NCBI RefSeq assembly: GCF_040412425.1
Contig: NC_089784.1
Span: 38,721,570 to 38,785,569, forward strand
Reading direction: 5' to 3'
Origin: Macrobrachium rosenbergii
Lineage: Eukaryota > Arthropoda > Malacostraca > Decapoda > Palaemonidae
DNA: 64,000 bases
Shown: one piece after another, positions 52,315-64,000 of the stretch
How the letters are laid out: every line of letters begins with the position of its first letter
Position numbering within the stretch: position 1 is the stretch's first letter
The notes under the pieces: generated by a model
What the model was told of the DNA's origin: nothing
Seen by the model: only the letters and a program-made list of their open reading frames with translations
The model's database searches: none
Translations under genes and position numbers: made by a program

Positions 52315-52714
52315 TTATAAAGAGCAGTTAAAACTAAAGTTAAAATAACAATTATTATACCGACAGTAAAAAAATTTTTATAAAAACATAAAAGCAGAAA
52401 AATTTTATAAAAAAAAATAAATAAATATATTAAAATTCATCAAGTTTGTTAAGGAAATTTAACTACCTTACAGTACAACGCAAGAGAGAAGAATGGCCTG
52501 AAGAAACGTCAATGCCCAGACAACACCTTAAGCGAGAGAGAGAGAAACTGCAGAAGTGTTACTATTCAAATTAGGGGACAGGTGCTTGATGAATTTTAAT
52601 ATATTTATTTTTTTTTTTTATAAAATTTTTCTGCTTTTATGTTTTTATAAAAAAATTTTTTACTGTCGGTATAATAATTGTTATTTTAACTTTAGTTTTA
52701 ACTGCTCTTTATAA

Positions 52715-52767
52715 TTTATTGCAGACTGATGATGTGCAAAGGATTGCACGAAACGTTTCTAAATAAA
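52715..52767 (+). ncRNA. Hammerhead-ribozyme-like motif, plus copy
   Basis: The core CTGATGA (52726-52732) and GAAA (52750-52753) flank stem II, GTGCAA / TTGCAC, with loop AGGA. Stem I pairs AGA (52723-52725) with TCT (52758-52760) and, past a small internal loop, TTTATT (52715-52720) with AATAAA (52762-52767). Stem III is only ACGT (52753-52756), a self-complementary tetramer. That fits the minimal type I hammerheads of Penelope-like elements, thought to need dimerisation. Predicted cleavage follows T57. Caveat: one extra U (52733) lies between the core and stem II. Confidence 0.65.
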
Positions 52768-52803
52768 GAACTTTGAAGACTTCTTGTCTTATGGATCTCT
52801 GAT

Positions 52804-52927
<124 letters not shown>

Positions 52928-53165
52928 ATAGTGCTGGTTAAAATACCTAATAATAATTTACATTAATAATCACCATGTTTCCCATCTCTCACTTTTTATA
53001 GTGAATCATCTTTGAGTGTCTTTGCTGCTTAGAGGGGTTGTTGGAATTTCACCTGCAAGTCAGTATTGTTTGGTATTACCATTTTTGAAGATCAATCGTG
53101 GTTAAATTTTTACTCCCCCACGGAATCGTAAGGGCAGTCAACTTATGTAAAGGCAAGCTCATGTG

Positions 53166-53405
53166 AAAGGATTAGGGTGATTATACGGTTTGGTCATATG
53201 GAGAAAGTGAAGGATGATGGATTGGTAGAAAGAGTACACAGTTTGGAAGTATTAGGAAGAAGGGTAAGAGGTGTGTAGACAGAATAAATGAAGAATTAGA
53301 GAGGAATGGCCTCAACATCCAGGGATTGAGAGAATTCACACAAGAAAGAGTTGAGTGGACAGTATGTAAGGTGACTGAACGTAGTCTGTGTATTGGTGAA
53401 TAAAG
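53166..53405 (+). pseudogene. LINE C-terminal fragment (post-RT region)
   Basis: The plus strand reads RFGHMEKVKDDGLVERVHSL then EVLGRRVRG and, after a frameshift, RINEELERNGLNIQGLREFT and QERVEWTVCKVT. The W/R-F-G-H-M-E/R...L-V-x-R-V...G-R-R-x-R-G pattern followed by D/E-L-x-x-x-G-L and ERxEW is the familiar end of RTE/Jockey-like non-LTR reverse transcriptases. The endonuclease piece at 8571-8759 may come from a related family. Confidence 0.75.
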
Positions 53406-53479
53406 CAATAATTTTGGGATATTCTGCGCAGGCTTATCCATAACACAGTAGTAAAATGTGAAAGATGCAATATCCAAAA

Positions 53480-54840
53480 TTTTTTTTTTTTTGCAATTTT
53501 TTTATATCAAGCATAAGACCAGAAATGGAGACAGAAATGTATACTCTCATCATCGCTCAGTAACAAAAGAAATTTAAATTCTTTTAACCCTTTTCTTGAG
53601 GGTCAAGGACGATAGACGTCTTTAACTATTTTAATAATATAATAATAATAATTTGGCCACCACAAAAGTCATATGGTCATATACAATGCGATACTCTACT
53701 AGAACTAGTCGGATATCATAGTATAAGACACATTGTTTCATGAAACAATGTTATACGCTTCCCTCAAAACTTTGATGGTAAAGGATATTAATTCAAGATA
53801 TAAGTACCCCGACTGAGCTTTGTGTTAAATCCTGTACACAAGTATCCCCTAAAATAGTTTTCTACGCCAGCTGGGTGAACTTAAGAAAATTGTGATGGTG
53901 CAACTTTGGAAAGATTTTGTTTTTCCAAATCCTGGCCAACCTCTTATTTGCTTGTCTTTCTTATGGAATTTCAGTAACAGGTGTATCATTTTAACTTTTA
54001 TGCAGGGGTCATTCTGATTATTTTAACAGAATAAAGAAGAGATTGCTTCCCGAATGTTTCAGTAAAGCCTGTGTACGATGTACGATAACGTATAACAAGC
54101 ACGACAACTTATTATAAAGGCTTTTGCACTGTGTTACGTCAGCAATAGCTGATGTAAACTGGAGGTGCATCAAAATATGGAAATCCATTGTTTACTTACT
54201 TTATAGCACAGGTATGAGTCAGTGAATTATATGAAATCCATACCGTTCAGTATTTGTATTTAATTGTGTCCGATAATGTATAAGGAATAGCCAAAAGTTC
54301 TAATTAATTTCAATAAGATACGCCAACTAATTGTCAAGAAGTTTCAAGCCAACAATGTTTTATTTCCGTAACGTTCTTAGCATGAGTTTTACAGCTCCGT
54401 GAGAGTGGTGCTCTCGAAAAAAAAAAGCCAGGCTCTGTTCTTCCCAACGAAAGCTGAGCTGACTTGCTCGAGCTATCATTTTCATATTAAAACTTTTCTT
54501 TGAGCAATGAAAAATTGCGAGTTTTTAAAATTCTGTATCATCGGCACCAGGTCGAATGCAGTAACTCTGGTCCCAATCAAATTATTATAACTTGGTATAT
54601 AAAATCAAGCTCACTGTCAGAACTATCATTCATTTTGCATTGGGCAATCAGGAAAAGAAATTGCGATAGGATTAAAACAACCTGAGCAATCTGTAGGAAC
54701 GGCAAGCATCAGATGCACATTTTATGTAGATAAAGGTTATTTTCAAATATAATATACTGGATAAGGTAATCGATTGTTACTAAAAGTAATCCTGTCTTTA
54801 TCTGTGACCGTTTCTTATATCTCCAAGTTGATTGTAGAGT
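53480..54840. other. Intergenic, nothing recognised
   Basis: No open frame or repeat family worth naming. Confidence 0.5.
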
Positions 54841-54843
54841 TCC

Positions 54844-54944
<101 letters not shown>

Positions 54945-55629
54945 GCGTTTGTATTGTGACATGGGAAGATCTTTATTTAACTGAATTGCTAATGTGTTGA
55001 CATTATTTTTCCCTAATGTGAAAGACCACGATACGTACAACCTTAATGGCTTTATCTAGCCCAGACAGAAAAAAAACATAATAATAATAAAGACAAAGAA
55101 GGCAGGTTAACCCAGAAGGAAGCGCTACACACACCTCTTAACGAATGAAAAGTAATATGAGTCCAGAGAAACAGAAACATGGGTTTTTGCGCAATCGTTG
55201 TATTCCATCAGACGTATACCTCTAAGGTACAGCGCCTTCCCAGATCTGTGTATACTTTATATAAATTTGTGTTGCCGTGTGTGTGTAGAAAACGAACATC
55301 TGGAGGTGAAGATTAAATAAAATTGGAAATTTAAAAGGAAACTATCATGAAATTTGGAGGAATAGCAAAGAAGATCCAGAGTGAAAGCGATAGGAAAAAT
55401 ACAGTAATGACCGTAATAATGGCGAGGGGATAGAGCGTTGGTGATGAATCAGTTTGTAAGAGCCTGACGCCGTCTCTTCCAAACACGTATGAAGTATAGA
55501 CCGAGCAAAAAGGTTTTTCCTATTTTTGTGCACAGCAGCAGATGGAAATTGGAATAAATGTGAAGCATGCAATCAGTGAGACCACAAGCAATGTAATGGA
55601 ACGGCTGCAATAGTATTTTAAGCGACTAA

Positions 55630-56660
55630 ATTGTATAAACAGGAATGGATGACATCATCTTTAGATGAGACAGATATGAATACTAGGAGAAAAATCCGAC
55701 GAATTTGCAAAGTTATCCTTGAAAGTGATGACCAAAATCAACACGTTGAAGCAGAAGTTCATTGTAAGATTAATGAAGAAATGGAATCTACCAGTAAGCA
55801 AATAAAAAAATAGCCTACAGCTTCGGAATCAGAGGGAACACGCTATGCAGACAAATTAAAAAAAAAAAAAAAAGATTACGCTAGTTCTAAACTCTACCGA
55901 CCCTACAGGAAAGTTAATCAACACGAGAAAAATATAATGTTTGTGATTCGTGAGATTCCAAAGGTCACTGATAAAAGTGAAGAAATAAACTTTTAGCTAA
56001 TAAAATTCCAAGAACACGACAGTAAATAAATAAACTATTTTAGCAAATAAAAACCAAGAATATGGCAGCAAATATCCTAGAATATAAGGAAGCGAATAGC
56101 ATAGATGATGGAAAAAGTAAGGACTCAATGCTAAGAGATTTGATAAAAATTGAAAATGTCTGCAAAAAGGTTGGTATACTGAAACTGGAAAAGCAGTGAA
56201 ATATTACATCATAAAATGGGCACCACAGCCAAGAAGGAATAGAGAAATGCGGGATGATATGCCATAAACGTGCCCGGAAGTGTTGCAATTTTGATGACAT
56301 ATACCAGCAATAAAATGCTTTGAACATAAGGATTTTGGTCATTAGCAGATCAGATGTACTAGAGAACTTGTACGCTCAAAGCTGTGATTCAGATAAGAAA
56401 AAATGGTGTACTGCAAGGGCACAGATCATATCAGAAGTACAAAGACGTAGAAGAAGAAGAAGAAAAAAAACTGATCATGGAAACAACTCCAGTATAATGA
56501 TATCCTGCCCCTTGAACGTTCAATACGTGAGAAAAATATGGGAAAGAAATGCAGTCGATATAGGGCAGAAATATATCACTGGAAATATATTCATGTTGGA
56601 ACATAAAAAAGTTAACGAAGTCAAGACGCATCAAAGTTTGAAAAATGACCTTTGAGTACA
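55630..56660 (+). pseudogene. Degenerate Lys/Glu-rich ORF region, possibly retroelement ORF1
   Basis: Open pieces follow one another on the plus strand: MYKQEWMTSSLDETDMNTRR (55631-55813), RPYRKVNQHEKNIMFVIREI (about 55895-55955), SDKKKWCTARAQIISEVQRR (56388-56450) and YVRKIWERNAVDIGQKYITG (56524-56585). Composition, with a charged helix-rich start, resembles the ORF1 of non-LTR elements, but no zinc knuckle or RRM is legible. Low confidence; it may be nothing. Confidence 0.3.
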
Positions 56661-57411
56661 CAGAACTAACTAGTCAATAAGATACCATGAGAAAAAAAAG
56701 TGAAATCCAAAGACATTGAAGAAAAGCAGAGGCAAATATGAAAACCCACTAGAAATGAAAGAATGTGTAATTAAGGAAAAGTATAAACTGACGCTGTGAA
56801 ATTAATGGATCCCCAGATGAATCAATTGAGGTCCGACAGGATGGCTTCTAAACATGAACGAGGGAGGTGGTGATGATGCTAATAATAAATGCAAAAGTAC
56901 TTATGTTAAGCCTACTGAGTTTGCTATATTCTTGGCGATGGTCACTTGTCTTCCAGGTGTAGAAAAAAAAACAACTATAATTCGTTCTCTTAATTGCACT
57001 CCGATATTGTTATTGAAATTCTAGAATTACACATCTTAAAGTCAATGTTACAATATCACTGATATTCAAAACTGAAGGCAGTCTTACTAACTACTCGTTA
57101 CTTTCAAACAATATAAAATTTAAGTTAACAAGACAACGGTTACTTGCATAGTACCTAACGTGAAATATCCAAGGTCACCCTTTCATACCGGTGGATGTGG
57201 AATAACAGCGCTACACAGATTTACCCCTGTTAGATATCTTGATTACCGTAAATGCTGTGTGTTCTGACATTGTTCAGTGAATGACATTATTTACAGACAT
57301 TTGCCATATGTCTTGATAAGTTGACGACACATTCATGATTGGCGTTGTTGGTCCAAGGGCTTCTTTCAATCAGCAGTTTCATTTTATTGTTGGGTTTACG
57401 TTGAAGTTTCG

Positions 57412-57706
57412 GTGCTCGTTCCTTTCCTCTGCGTACGTCACGAAATTAACCTTGTCTAATGGATTCGTTTACACAGGCGTTGCTCTATCAAGTTTTTAAT
57501 AAGTAAAATCGTTACACTCAGCATAATACTTCATATGATTGTTATTGACAGACATTTGTCATATGTCATGGTGCTCGTTTCTTTCCTCTGCGTATTGTCA
57601 TATTATGTCATGGTGGTCGTTCCTTTCCTCTGCATACATCACGAAATTAACATTGTCTAATGGATTCGTTTGCACAGGCCTTGCTCTATCAAATTTTTAA
57701 TAAGTA
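57412..57706 (+). repeat. Duplicated block upstream of DNAJA2
   Basis: 57412-57506 and 57611-57704 match closely: TCGTTCCTTTCCTCTGCGTA, CGAAATTAACCTTGTCTAAT, then GCTCTATCAAGTTTTTAATA. A shorter third piece (CTCGTTTCTTTCCTCTGCGT) sits between them at about 57572. CGTACGTCACG in the first copy holds a CRE-like TGACGT on the minus strand; the second copy reads CATACATCACG. It lies about 180-470 bp before the DNAJA2 start, so it may be part of the promoter. Confidence 0.8.
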
Positions 57707-57835
57707 TGAATGAGATAAAGGTATAACAATACTTTCATACGATTGTAAATGTATGTTTACTGACAACTGAGAGTAAGTACGAGACCTCTTCTTTGGGCGC
57801 GTACGAAGCACCGGAGTCAAAGAGCACAATGGTCA

Positions 57836-57845
57836 AGAAGGTTCT
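57836..57845. promoter_or_regulatory. Possible heat-shock element half (GAA-TTC pair)
   Basis: AGAAGGTTCT fits nGAAnnTTCn, two inverted heat-shock-factor pentamers, 40 bp before the DNAJA2 ATG. The third pentamers on either side are poor (GGTCA, GGCAT). It could lie in the 5' UTR. Confidence 0.3.
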
Positions 57846-57884
57846 GGCATCAGGAGGACTGATTACGCAGAGCAGTACGGAAGA

Positions 57885-57953
57885 ATGGCGGACAATAAGT
57901 TGTACGAGGCTTTAGGCGTTTCAAGAGGAGCTTCCGACTCCGAAATTCGTAGA
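57885..57953 (+). CDS. DNAJA2: DnaJ homolog subfamily A member 2-type, first coding exon
   Basis: ATG at 57885 opens MADNKLYEALGVSRGASDSE followed by IRR, then a GTGAGT donor. D-x-K-L-Y-x-x-L-G-V-x-x-G-A-S-x-x-E-I-(R/K) is the first helix of a type I J domain, with the (D/N)-(T/N)-K-L-Y start typical of DNAJA2 more than DNAJA1. Such proteins stimulate Hsp70 ATPase and deliver clients; the HPD motif would lie in exon 2. No continuation (expected A-Y-R-K-L-A) was found before the right edge, so the intron exceeds 6 kb. The upstream sequence is locally GC-richer, fitting a promoter/5' UTR. Confidence 0.85.
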
Positions 57954-58251
57954 GTGAGTACGCGAAAGTGAAGGGTGGACAGTGAACTGACTGTGGTTCC
58001 TCAGAAATTGCCGGGAGTGACCATAAAGTGGCGTTTCTCTCACTGTTGTTACTGAGGTTGTTGGAGGAGCATGATGTTTGCTAATATGGATTTGCTTGCC
58101 ATCCAAGTAGTGTACGTGCACTTGTCCGTCCTAGAACGCCACCACTAGATTTAAAGAACGCATGGCCAAGTTGTTGAAAATGCCCGTTTGCATGGAACGG
58201 GAAGCCGCTGCTGACTCGGTGTTAGATGAAAGTTTCTGCTAAGAACTTAGT

Positions 58252-58330
58252 CCATCCTAACCTAACCCTCCCGTAGCGTAACCAAACATCCATTCTAACC
58301 TAACCCTCCCGTAGCGTAAGCAAACGTAGC
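58252..58330. repeat. 38 bp tandem duplication with CCTAA motifs
   Basis: CTAACCTAACCCTCCCGTAG occurs twice. A TTAGG-type stretch (GTTAGGTTAGGGTAGGTTAG) lies at about 59116. Arthropod telomere words, but only two or three units. Confidence 0.7.
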
Positions 58331-61300
58331 TCATGCTTTTTCCCCCTTTTCTGTAAAGATTTTGCGTCACTGCCGGCCATATCTGGTGGAAAACTCTCAA
58401 CTTTATACACAATCCCGAAGTCTGCAGCAGTCAACCCCTCGATCATGTGGTTCTGAGGGTTGTTTGTGAATTTTTAGTAGAATTAAATCTAAAAATATAT
58501 ATGATTTATTATGATAAAAATATTGTTTCACAAGTTCAGTACCTAAATTATGCAATGAAAGAAAAATATAGATCATATATATTTCGCATATAAAAATACA
58601 GATAAAAACCTTTAAGATTTAGGAGGGTTTTTTGTGCTGCTGTGAGTTCGTCCATTGTGAGGGTTACCCATGTAGTGCTTTCCCTGTAATATCTAACCCA
58701 GTGTTTGTGGTTTTTTCTTTTAGGACAGTTCCATATCATAGTAACCTACAGCAGATCTAAGCCAAGGGTAATTCAGAAATGGTATTGAATAGGGTTTTAA
58801 ACTTGAGTTGGAAGTATATTATTCCTGTTGCAATGTGTTTTGGACATGACTAGAATTCATGTGGTTGAACTATAGTATAGCCTAACTCCACACTGCTGTT
58901 ACCTTGGAAATTGAGCCTTTGTATAGTATTTCGGTTGCTAATCAAGCATTTACCATTATTTTTAGGCAGTCGATTGTAATTAGCTTGTAATTAACCTCAG
59001 AACTGATATGTCACTGTATGCTGGCCGTCCTGGAATGCTATCATGCTTGCAGTGTTACAGGAGAACTTTTGGTAAAAAGTGGAGTTTCTGGCTCCCGGCT
59101 AAGTAACACGTCCTGTTAGGTTAGGGTAGGTTAGGTTATTTTAGTTCCTTCTAGGTAAAAATTCATTTCTGGTCTGAACTCCAGTTCCGCCTAACATATA
59201 TTTTTTTCTAAAGTTTTCTTGCAGTTTTCAATTGTCCCATTCAAGATTTCAACCAGAAATTATTTGTTGTAAAAGTTTTCAAACCTGAGGCTGTAGGCAC
59301 ATTTACATGCAAAATCGGCCCCCTTGTTAGGCTAGTGCCAGTCCCTTGGGGATGTGGGTAAAAACAAAATAATGACTGTAAATACCATAAACATAATGGT
59401 TAATACCATCAACATAGCATCTAACATTGTTTTGGTTGTTATGGCCAAAATGACCTATGGCTGAAACGACCAAGACTGGAGTGCTTGATGGTACTGAGTA
59501 GAGTACATGATGGGATGTTCAGACTAGAAATAAACATTATCTTCCTTTTATAATAGGTTTCCTTAGCCAGTCCCTTCTTGAACTTATGGCTCCCATATGC
59601 CTTGTGTATGAATGGATCCATTCCAGGTGGCCATCATAACAATAACATGTCTGTTCTCTCTCCCTGTGTTTTACCCCACCCAAAATCCACCATTCCCAAA
59701 GGGTTCCTGATGAAGATGTGAGGTTAACAATACAGTAATTGACTGCCAGTAAACGACACCACCACCTTCATCAACAACACTAAAAGTACAGGAAAACTCA
59801 ATTTCCTGGGTAACAAGCCATGCAGAGTTGTTCTATAGTTTAACCGTTCATTTCAGTAGCAACATAGTTGTGATATGTGAGCCCCTGAATATCCTCCAGT
59901 TAATCTATAAGGGACCACATTGGGGGAACTGGAGGTTTTGGTTGGAGGGAAAACTTTAAAGAAGGAAAATTAATGGATTCAATAATTCAAAGGAAGAGCT
60001 GCACAGATAGCCTATTGTTAATTAATGAGGTGTTTTGACTGAACAATATGGAAAAAGATGTAGGTTAGTCTATGTGATGCAGTACAGGTGAGGTAACTTG
60101 AGACATTCACCAAAATAACCTGAGAAATGTACCGTCTTTTGTGTATGTTTTTATGTAGAAAGCATCTGAAGGTCACCATGATTAGTACCAGCCACTTGGG
60201 GATTAATTCAAAAACAAAAGTCAGTAAATTTCTCACTTTTAAGAAAACTTTCCAAGTGATCTTGCCTGGACTGCATCATATAGCCTACACCCTTTTCTAT
60301 TGTGTTCAGTAAAAGAATTTCATTATTTAACAACATCTCTGTGCAGAGATCTGCCTTAGAATTACCAAGGAGTCTCCTCACTGAACTTAACCCAGGGTGC
60401 TGTGTCCTTACCTGACCAAGGGTGGGAAATTTGCCTTCTTTGAGTCCTTATCTTACCCAACCAAACGTAGAACGATAAGAATGGGTGTAGGGTGATGGGT
60501 CACAATTTCATGGGTTGGCAATTTTACAGTGGAAATTACATCAGAAATAGTAGTGCACAATGCTGTTGTATGTGCTTGACAAGATTGTATGAATGTATGG
60601 TGATGGGTCTAATTGTCGGTTTGAACATGTGGCCTCGCATTGGCCAAACCTCCTTACAGATTGCTTAAAATCATATCAAACACATTCCAGAGGGATACAA
60701 CCTGACCAAACCTTCCCTTAACCTTAACCTAGGGTGCCATGCCCTACCCCCAAACTGAGGATGTAAATATATAAAGTATAATGGGTGGAAGCTTGTGTTT
60801 GGGCAAGTGGACTGGCATAGACTATCCTTTAGTGATGGTAGGTCCAAATCCAGAAGGCTTATCTCATAACCAGATCTTCCCGTAGCTTAACCTTTATCCC
60901 GGTAACACCTAAATCAAGTGTAAATAATTAAATAGAAGGTTTATTGGAGATGAGGACTGGCTTATGTCACCCTTCAACAATAGTAGGTCAGAATCACCTG
61001 TTTTTTATGAAAGCTTTTAAAAACCATGTGAATTGCTAACCTTATTTAGAATCGGCTCAATCTTTGGTTGAACAAGCATGCAGACACCAGTATCACCTGT
61101 GTGTCATCTTCAGTTACAGGGCAAAGTTGTTGGTGTCAGGAGGATAGGTGCTGACTTTCCCCATGCACCAGTTGGCTGGTGAAATTCATTGTGAGACGAT
61201 ACATGTGTATGCTATTCACAGTTCTCTTGACAAGTTTTGGTCAAAAGTAGCCTTTACTCCTTTCAAGGCAGTAGTGGAGAAGATTTATTCTGACAGCTGG

Positions 61301-61980
61301 GATGTACTAATCCATTTGGCATTGCCCAGCACATCCCTTAGGGCTTCGAAGGGAGTTCCAGCTGAGAAATTTTCTTTGTTAAAGGGCCATTTCGACTACC
61401 TTCTCAGGTTCCATTTCAAAAGGGTAAGAAGGGAGTTGGATGCTGAGGTATGTAGTCCTCTTGTTCTCCTGCTGCAAGTAGGAAGATAGGAAAGTTCCTG
61501 TTGTCCCATTGGGCAATATGGCAGCATCGGGCCAGTCTTGCCTAGTCTGTTCTTTTGGAATGCTCACAGATAACTTTAAAGGACTGTTGTCTGCCCCTCT
61601 CTTGCCTACCACTTTAATTTATGAGCTCCATTCATTATTGCCAGGAACTTTGTACCTCTTGGTAGTTGGGGGGTTAATGCTGTAGGAGAATGCTCTGTTG
61701 TTTGTATACAGCCTGTCTCCTGGCCTCTACAGTGGGCTCTTGGTAATGAAGTTGACAATAGGGTTAGAGGTTGATCATTGACTTCTCTGTCTGTTTGAGG
61801 TTGAGACAAAAATGCAGCGAGTTGGACAGCATGTGAGAATTCTTGCTTTTATAGTAACTGAGGAATGTGTACTTTTAAATACTCAAGCAATTAGAGAGGT
61901 TCCGCTCTCTGATTGCCAAGGAACTTTATTGGTTTGAAGCCTTATGCTTTGTGCTGGGAATAGCAGCAAGTGTGAACTCA
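58331..61980. other. Presumed DNAJA2 intron 1, no supported gene
   Basis: The best open frames (61148-61489 on plus, 61379-61809 on minus) are 60-113 codons and match nothing I recognise. Locally raised GC at 61100-61800 hints at an old transposon. Confidence 0.45.
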
Positions 61981-61982
61981 TA

Positions 61983-62181
61983 CAGGCAGTCCCCGGTTAT
62001 CGGCGGGGTTCCATTCCCGACAGCAACGATGACCGAAAATCAGCGATAATAGCGCCGATCCCCGGTTATTGGAGCTGATAACCGGGGATCAGTGCTGTCA
62101 ATAAGTGGGGACCACTGCTGATTATTGTTGTCAGTAGACAAGCGCTGTAAAACCGGATCGCCGATAACTGGGGACTGTCTG
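61983..62181. mobile_element. MITE family B copy
   Basis: TA-flanked, starting CAGGCAGTCCCCGGTTATCG and ending CTGGGGACTGTCTG. Internal CGATCCCCGGTTATTGG and CCGGGGATCAGTG inverted pairs. Confidence 0.85.
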
Positions 62182-62518
62182 TATTAGCAAGGTCAGGTTG
62201 TTGCAGTTCAGTTCCTACCTTGTAAGGTATAACCAATTTTGTCTTGTTGTTAGTCCATCATCCTTTGGGAGCCTCTTTCTGCATGGGCATCTTCACTGAT
62301 GTTTGCTTCAGTGGTGGTTGAATCAATGCTGGTTGGCCACCAGCAGTCCTTCCTCTTGTCTTGTGATCCTCAGCCAGGAAGTAAGGGATAATCTGGCCTG
62401 ACGGCTGCGTTTTGGGACACATTGGTGGAAAGGTTGGGCTTACTTCTGTAGTAGCTATTTTATGTCTACCTAAGTAGACTGTGTGATCATGTAGAAATGT
62501 GAAAATTCAATACATATA
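62182..62518. other. No gene recognised
   Basis: Open frames are short and interrupted. An IFTDVCFSGG run (about 62290) faintly resembles an RNase H start but is not enough to call. Confidence 0.35.
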
Positions 62519-62743
62519 CAGGCAATCCCTAGTTTATGGGAGGGGTTGTGTTCCTGAAAAATGATGTAAACTGGAACATCATAATAATAATGGGAATAAA
62601 TGGCACTTATGGCGAAAAACAGGTTACGCGGCAATAAAACTGGGTATGGCGCTGTAAAACCGTTACGGCACTATAAAACCAGGTTAATGGTGCTGTGAGC
62701 CAAGCACCATAAAGTCGGAACGCCATAACCCGGGTACTGCCTG
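62519..62743. mobile_element. MITE family B, diverged copy
   Basis: TA-flanked, starting CAGGCAATCCCTAGTTTATG and ending CCCGGGTACTGCCTG. Confidence 0.75.
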
Positions 62744-63052
62744 TACACAAACATGTCGGTTATGTGGACAGGAGACAAACTTAATCTGCTTATAACACCT
62801 TTGAGATGTAAGTAATGTTGTTGGCCCTGAAAGCATTCCATGATTGAGTGAGGGAATACTTTGTAGTTGGGATGAGCAACACTTTGACTCCTGACAATAT
62901 GTTAAGAAGCAGGGAGCAAATAACCCCCTGCTTTTTTGTCAGTTCGTGACCAGATGCAAAAGAGGGTTTTCTTCATGCTGTTGAACTGTCAGCCATTTAC
63001 ATTTTGAGGCTGTATCACTGAGCCGAGGTGTAAACCAGGTGTGGTCCATGCA

Positions 63053-64000
63053 CAGGTATTGTCCTACTTACAATTAGGTTAGGTTCCAAAAACCCCCATC
63101 ATTTGTTGGAAAAAACATATCCCAAACTTAGCCTAGCCTACGCTAGGGTATTCAGTACCATATACTGTACATATATGGTAGTTTAGCCTACACTGTGCAG
63201 TATACTCTACACATATACAGTATAGTAATTATTAATATCAGCTAATTCAGGAGGTTCAATGCAGATTGACTTATGATAATTCAGTACAAGAAGAAATTGA
63301 ATGACACAGAAGAATCAGATGTTTACTGTAAGGATATTTCGGTTCATCATCGGTGTATTTGAATGATGTCATGCTGTTGATGGCTAGGTATAACTAAAAA
63401 TAGGAAGAGGGGGGTGATAAGACAGCAAATTTGATTTTTAAAGAGTTTACTTTATATATTCGTGTTTCATGCAGCTTTGAAGACCTAATTTTGAAGCTAA
63501 TTGTAAGAAAGTTGCATCATACATGAGATATAAAATTATTGTATGTAATACTCACATATGAGTATCTTATTATAAAATACAAACCTAGTGAATATGCATC
63601 TTTTAAAAAGTTATGCTTTACACCACTTTACAGGTATTATCCTACTTAAAGTGGGGTTAGGTTTCTAAAAACCAGTTTTTTGTTGGAAAAATGTATCTCG
63701 AATGTAGCATAGCCTACACTAGGGTATTCAGTACCATCTATACATATGGTAGCCTAGCCTACACTATAAAGTATACTCAGTACTTATACAGTATAGTAAT
63801 TATTAATATCAGCTAATTCTGGAGGTTCATGTAGATTAATTTATGATAATTCAGTACAAAGAGAAATTGAATAACAAATAAGAATTAGCTTAGCCTACAC
63901 TATGGTATAACGTATACATATATGGTAGCCTAGCCTACATTATACTGTACTCTGTATACACATATTAATCTTGTATTATACAAACATCAACATAACGAAT
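63053..64000 (-). mobile_element. Two inverted copies of the CAGGTA pogo-type element end
   Basis: CAGGTATTGTCCTACTTACA (63053) and CAGGTATTATCCTACTTAAA (63631) both open the reverse complement of the right end of the element at 22560-24220. GGTTAGGTTCCAAAAACC, TTGTTGGAAAAA, TAGGGTATTCAGTACCAT and AATTATTAATATCAGCTAAT follow in the same order. The second copy is preceded by TA and seems to lie inside the first; it runs off the window. Confidence 0.75.

Noticed and set aside
58252..59145. CCTAA/TTAGG words as an interstitial telomere
   Set aside because: Only two or three units, embedded in unrelated sequence; probably chance or a repeat fragment.
57954..64000. Second DNAJA2 exon (expected A-Y-R-K-L-A...H-P-D)
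   Set aside because: I scanned the plus strand for it and did not find it; the intron probably continues beyond the window.

Overview
The window looks like a decapod crustacean (shrimp, crayfish or crab) nuclear genome. The gene signal is animal-type: short exons with GT-AG introns, some longer than 10 kb. The repeats are typical of decapods: long CT, AC and AT microsatellites, two dispersed repeats I recognise from decapod sequences (22868-23060 and 45484-45812), DIRS-like tyrosine-recombinase retrotransposons, and TTAGG-type motifs. I cannot name the species.

Two host genes are supported. The first is the C-terminal part of POLA1, the DNA polymerase alpha catalytic subunit, on the plus strand: nine exons between 7058 and 46526, ending in a stop codon. 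They encode the end of the polymerase domain (thumb side) and the two C-terminal zinc modules, which bind the B subunit and primase. The third exon here (15197-15357) is 161 nt, although both flanking splice junctions are phase 0, so the frame breaks there by one base. The second gene is the start of a DNAJA2-type (Hsp40) co-chaperone on the plus strand. Only its first coding exon (57885-57953) is seen; its intron runs to the right edge.

Nearly everything else is mobile DNA, most of it inside POLA1 introns. 1-7000: a Tigger/pogo transposase pseudogene (about 2075-3818) interrupted by two smaller elements, one of them a 1.8 kb TTAA-flanked element built of about 370 bp tandem units; an EGF-like pseudo-exon lies antisense at 6455-6637. 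7.6-15.2 kb: Penelope-like and LINE endonuclease fragments, then a DIRS-like element (about 8770-12907). 15.4-28.1 kb: a second DIRS-like element (15829-22160) with 165 bp inverted termini, a nest of Tigger MITE > pogo element > SINE (22363-24305), and a third tyrosine-recombinase element (24320-25899). 28.6-39.1 kb: minisatellites, a solo inverted-repeat remnant, a Cys/His-rich ORF remnant and a second TTAA element (34997-37172). 39.9-46.4 kb: an antisense pseudogene of a FEN/PIN-like multi-copy protein with a Cys-rich tail.

46.5-57.4 kb is largely non-genic, with MITEs, duplications and microsatellites. Its most striking item is a large palindrome (52225-52804) whose two arms each contain an identical hammerhead-ribozyme-like motif, bounded on both sides by long (AT)n tracts. 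From 58 kb to the end lies the presumed DNAJA2 first intron, with MITEs and pogo-type termini.

I found no rRNA, tRNA, CRISPR array or prokaryotic-style operon.
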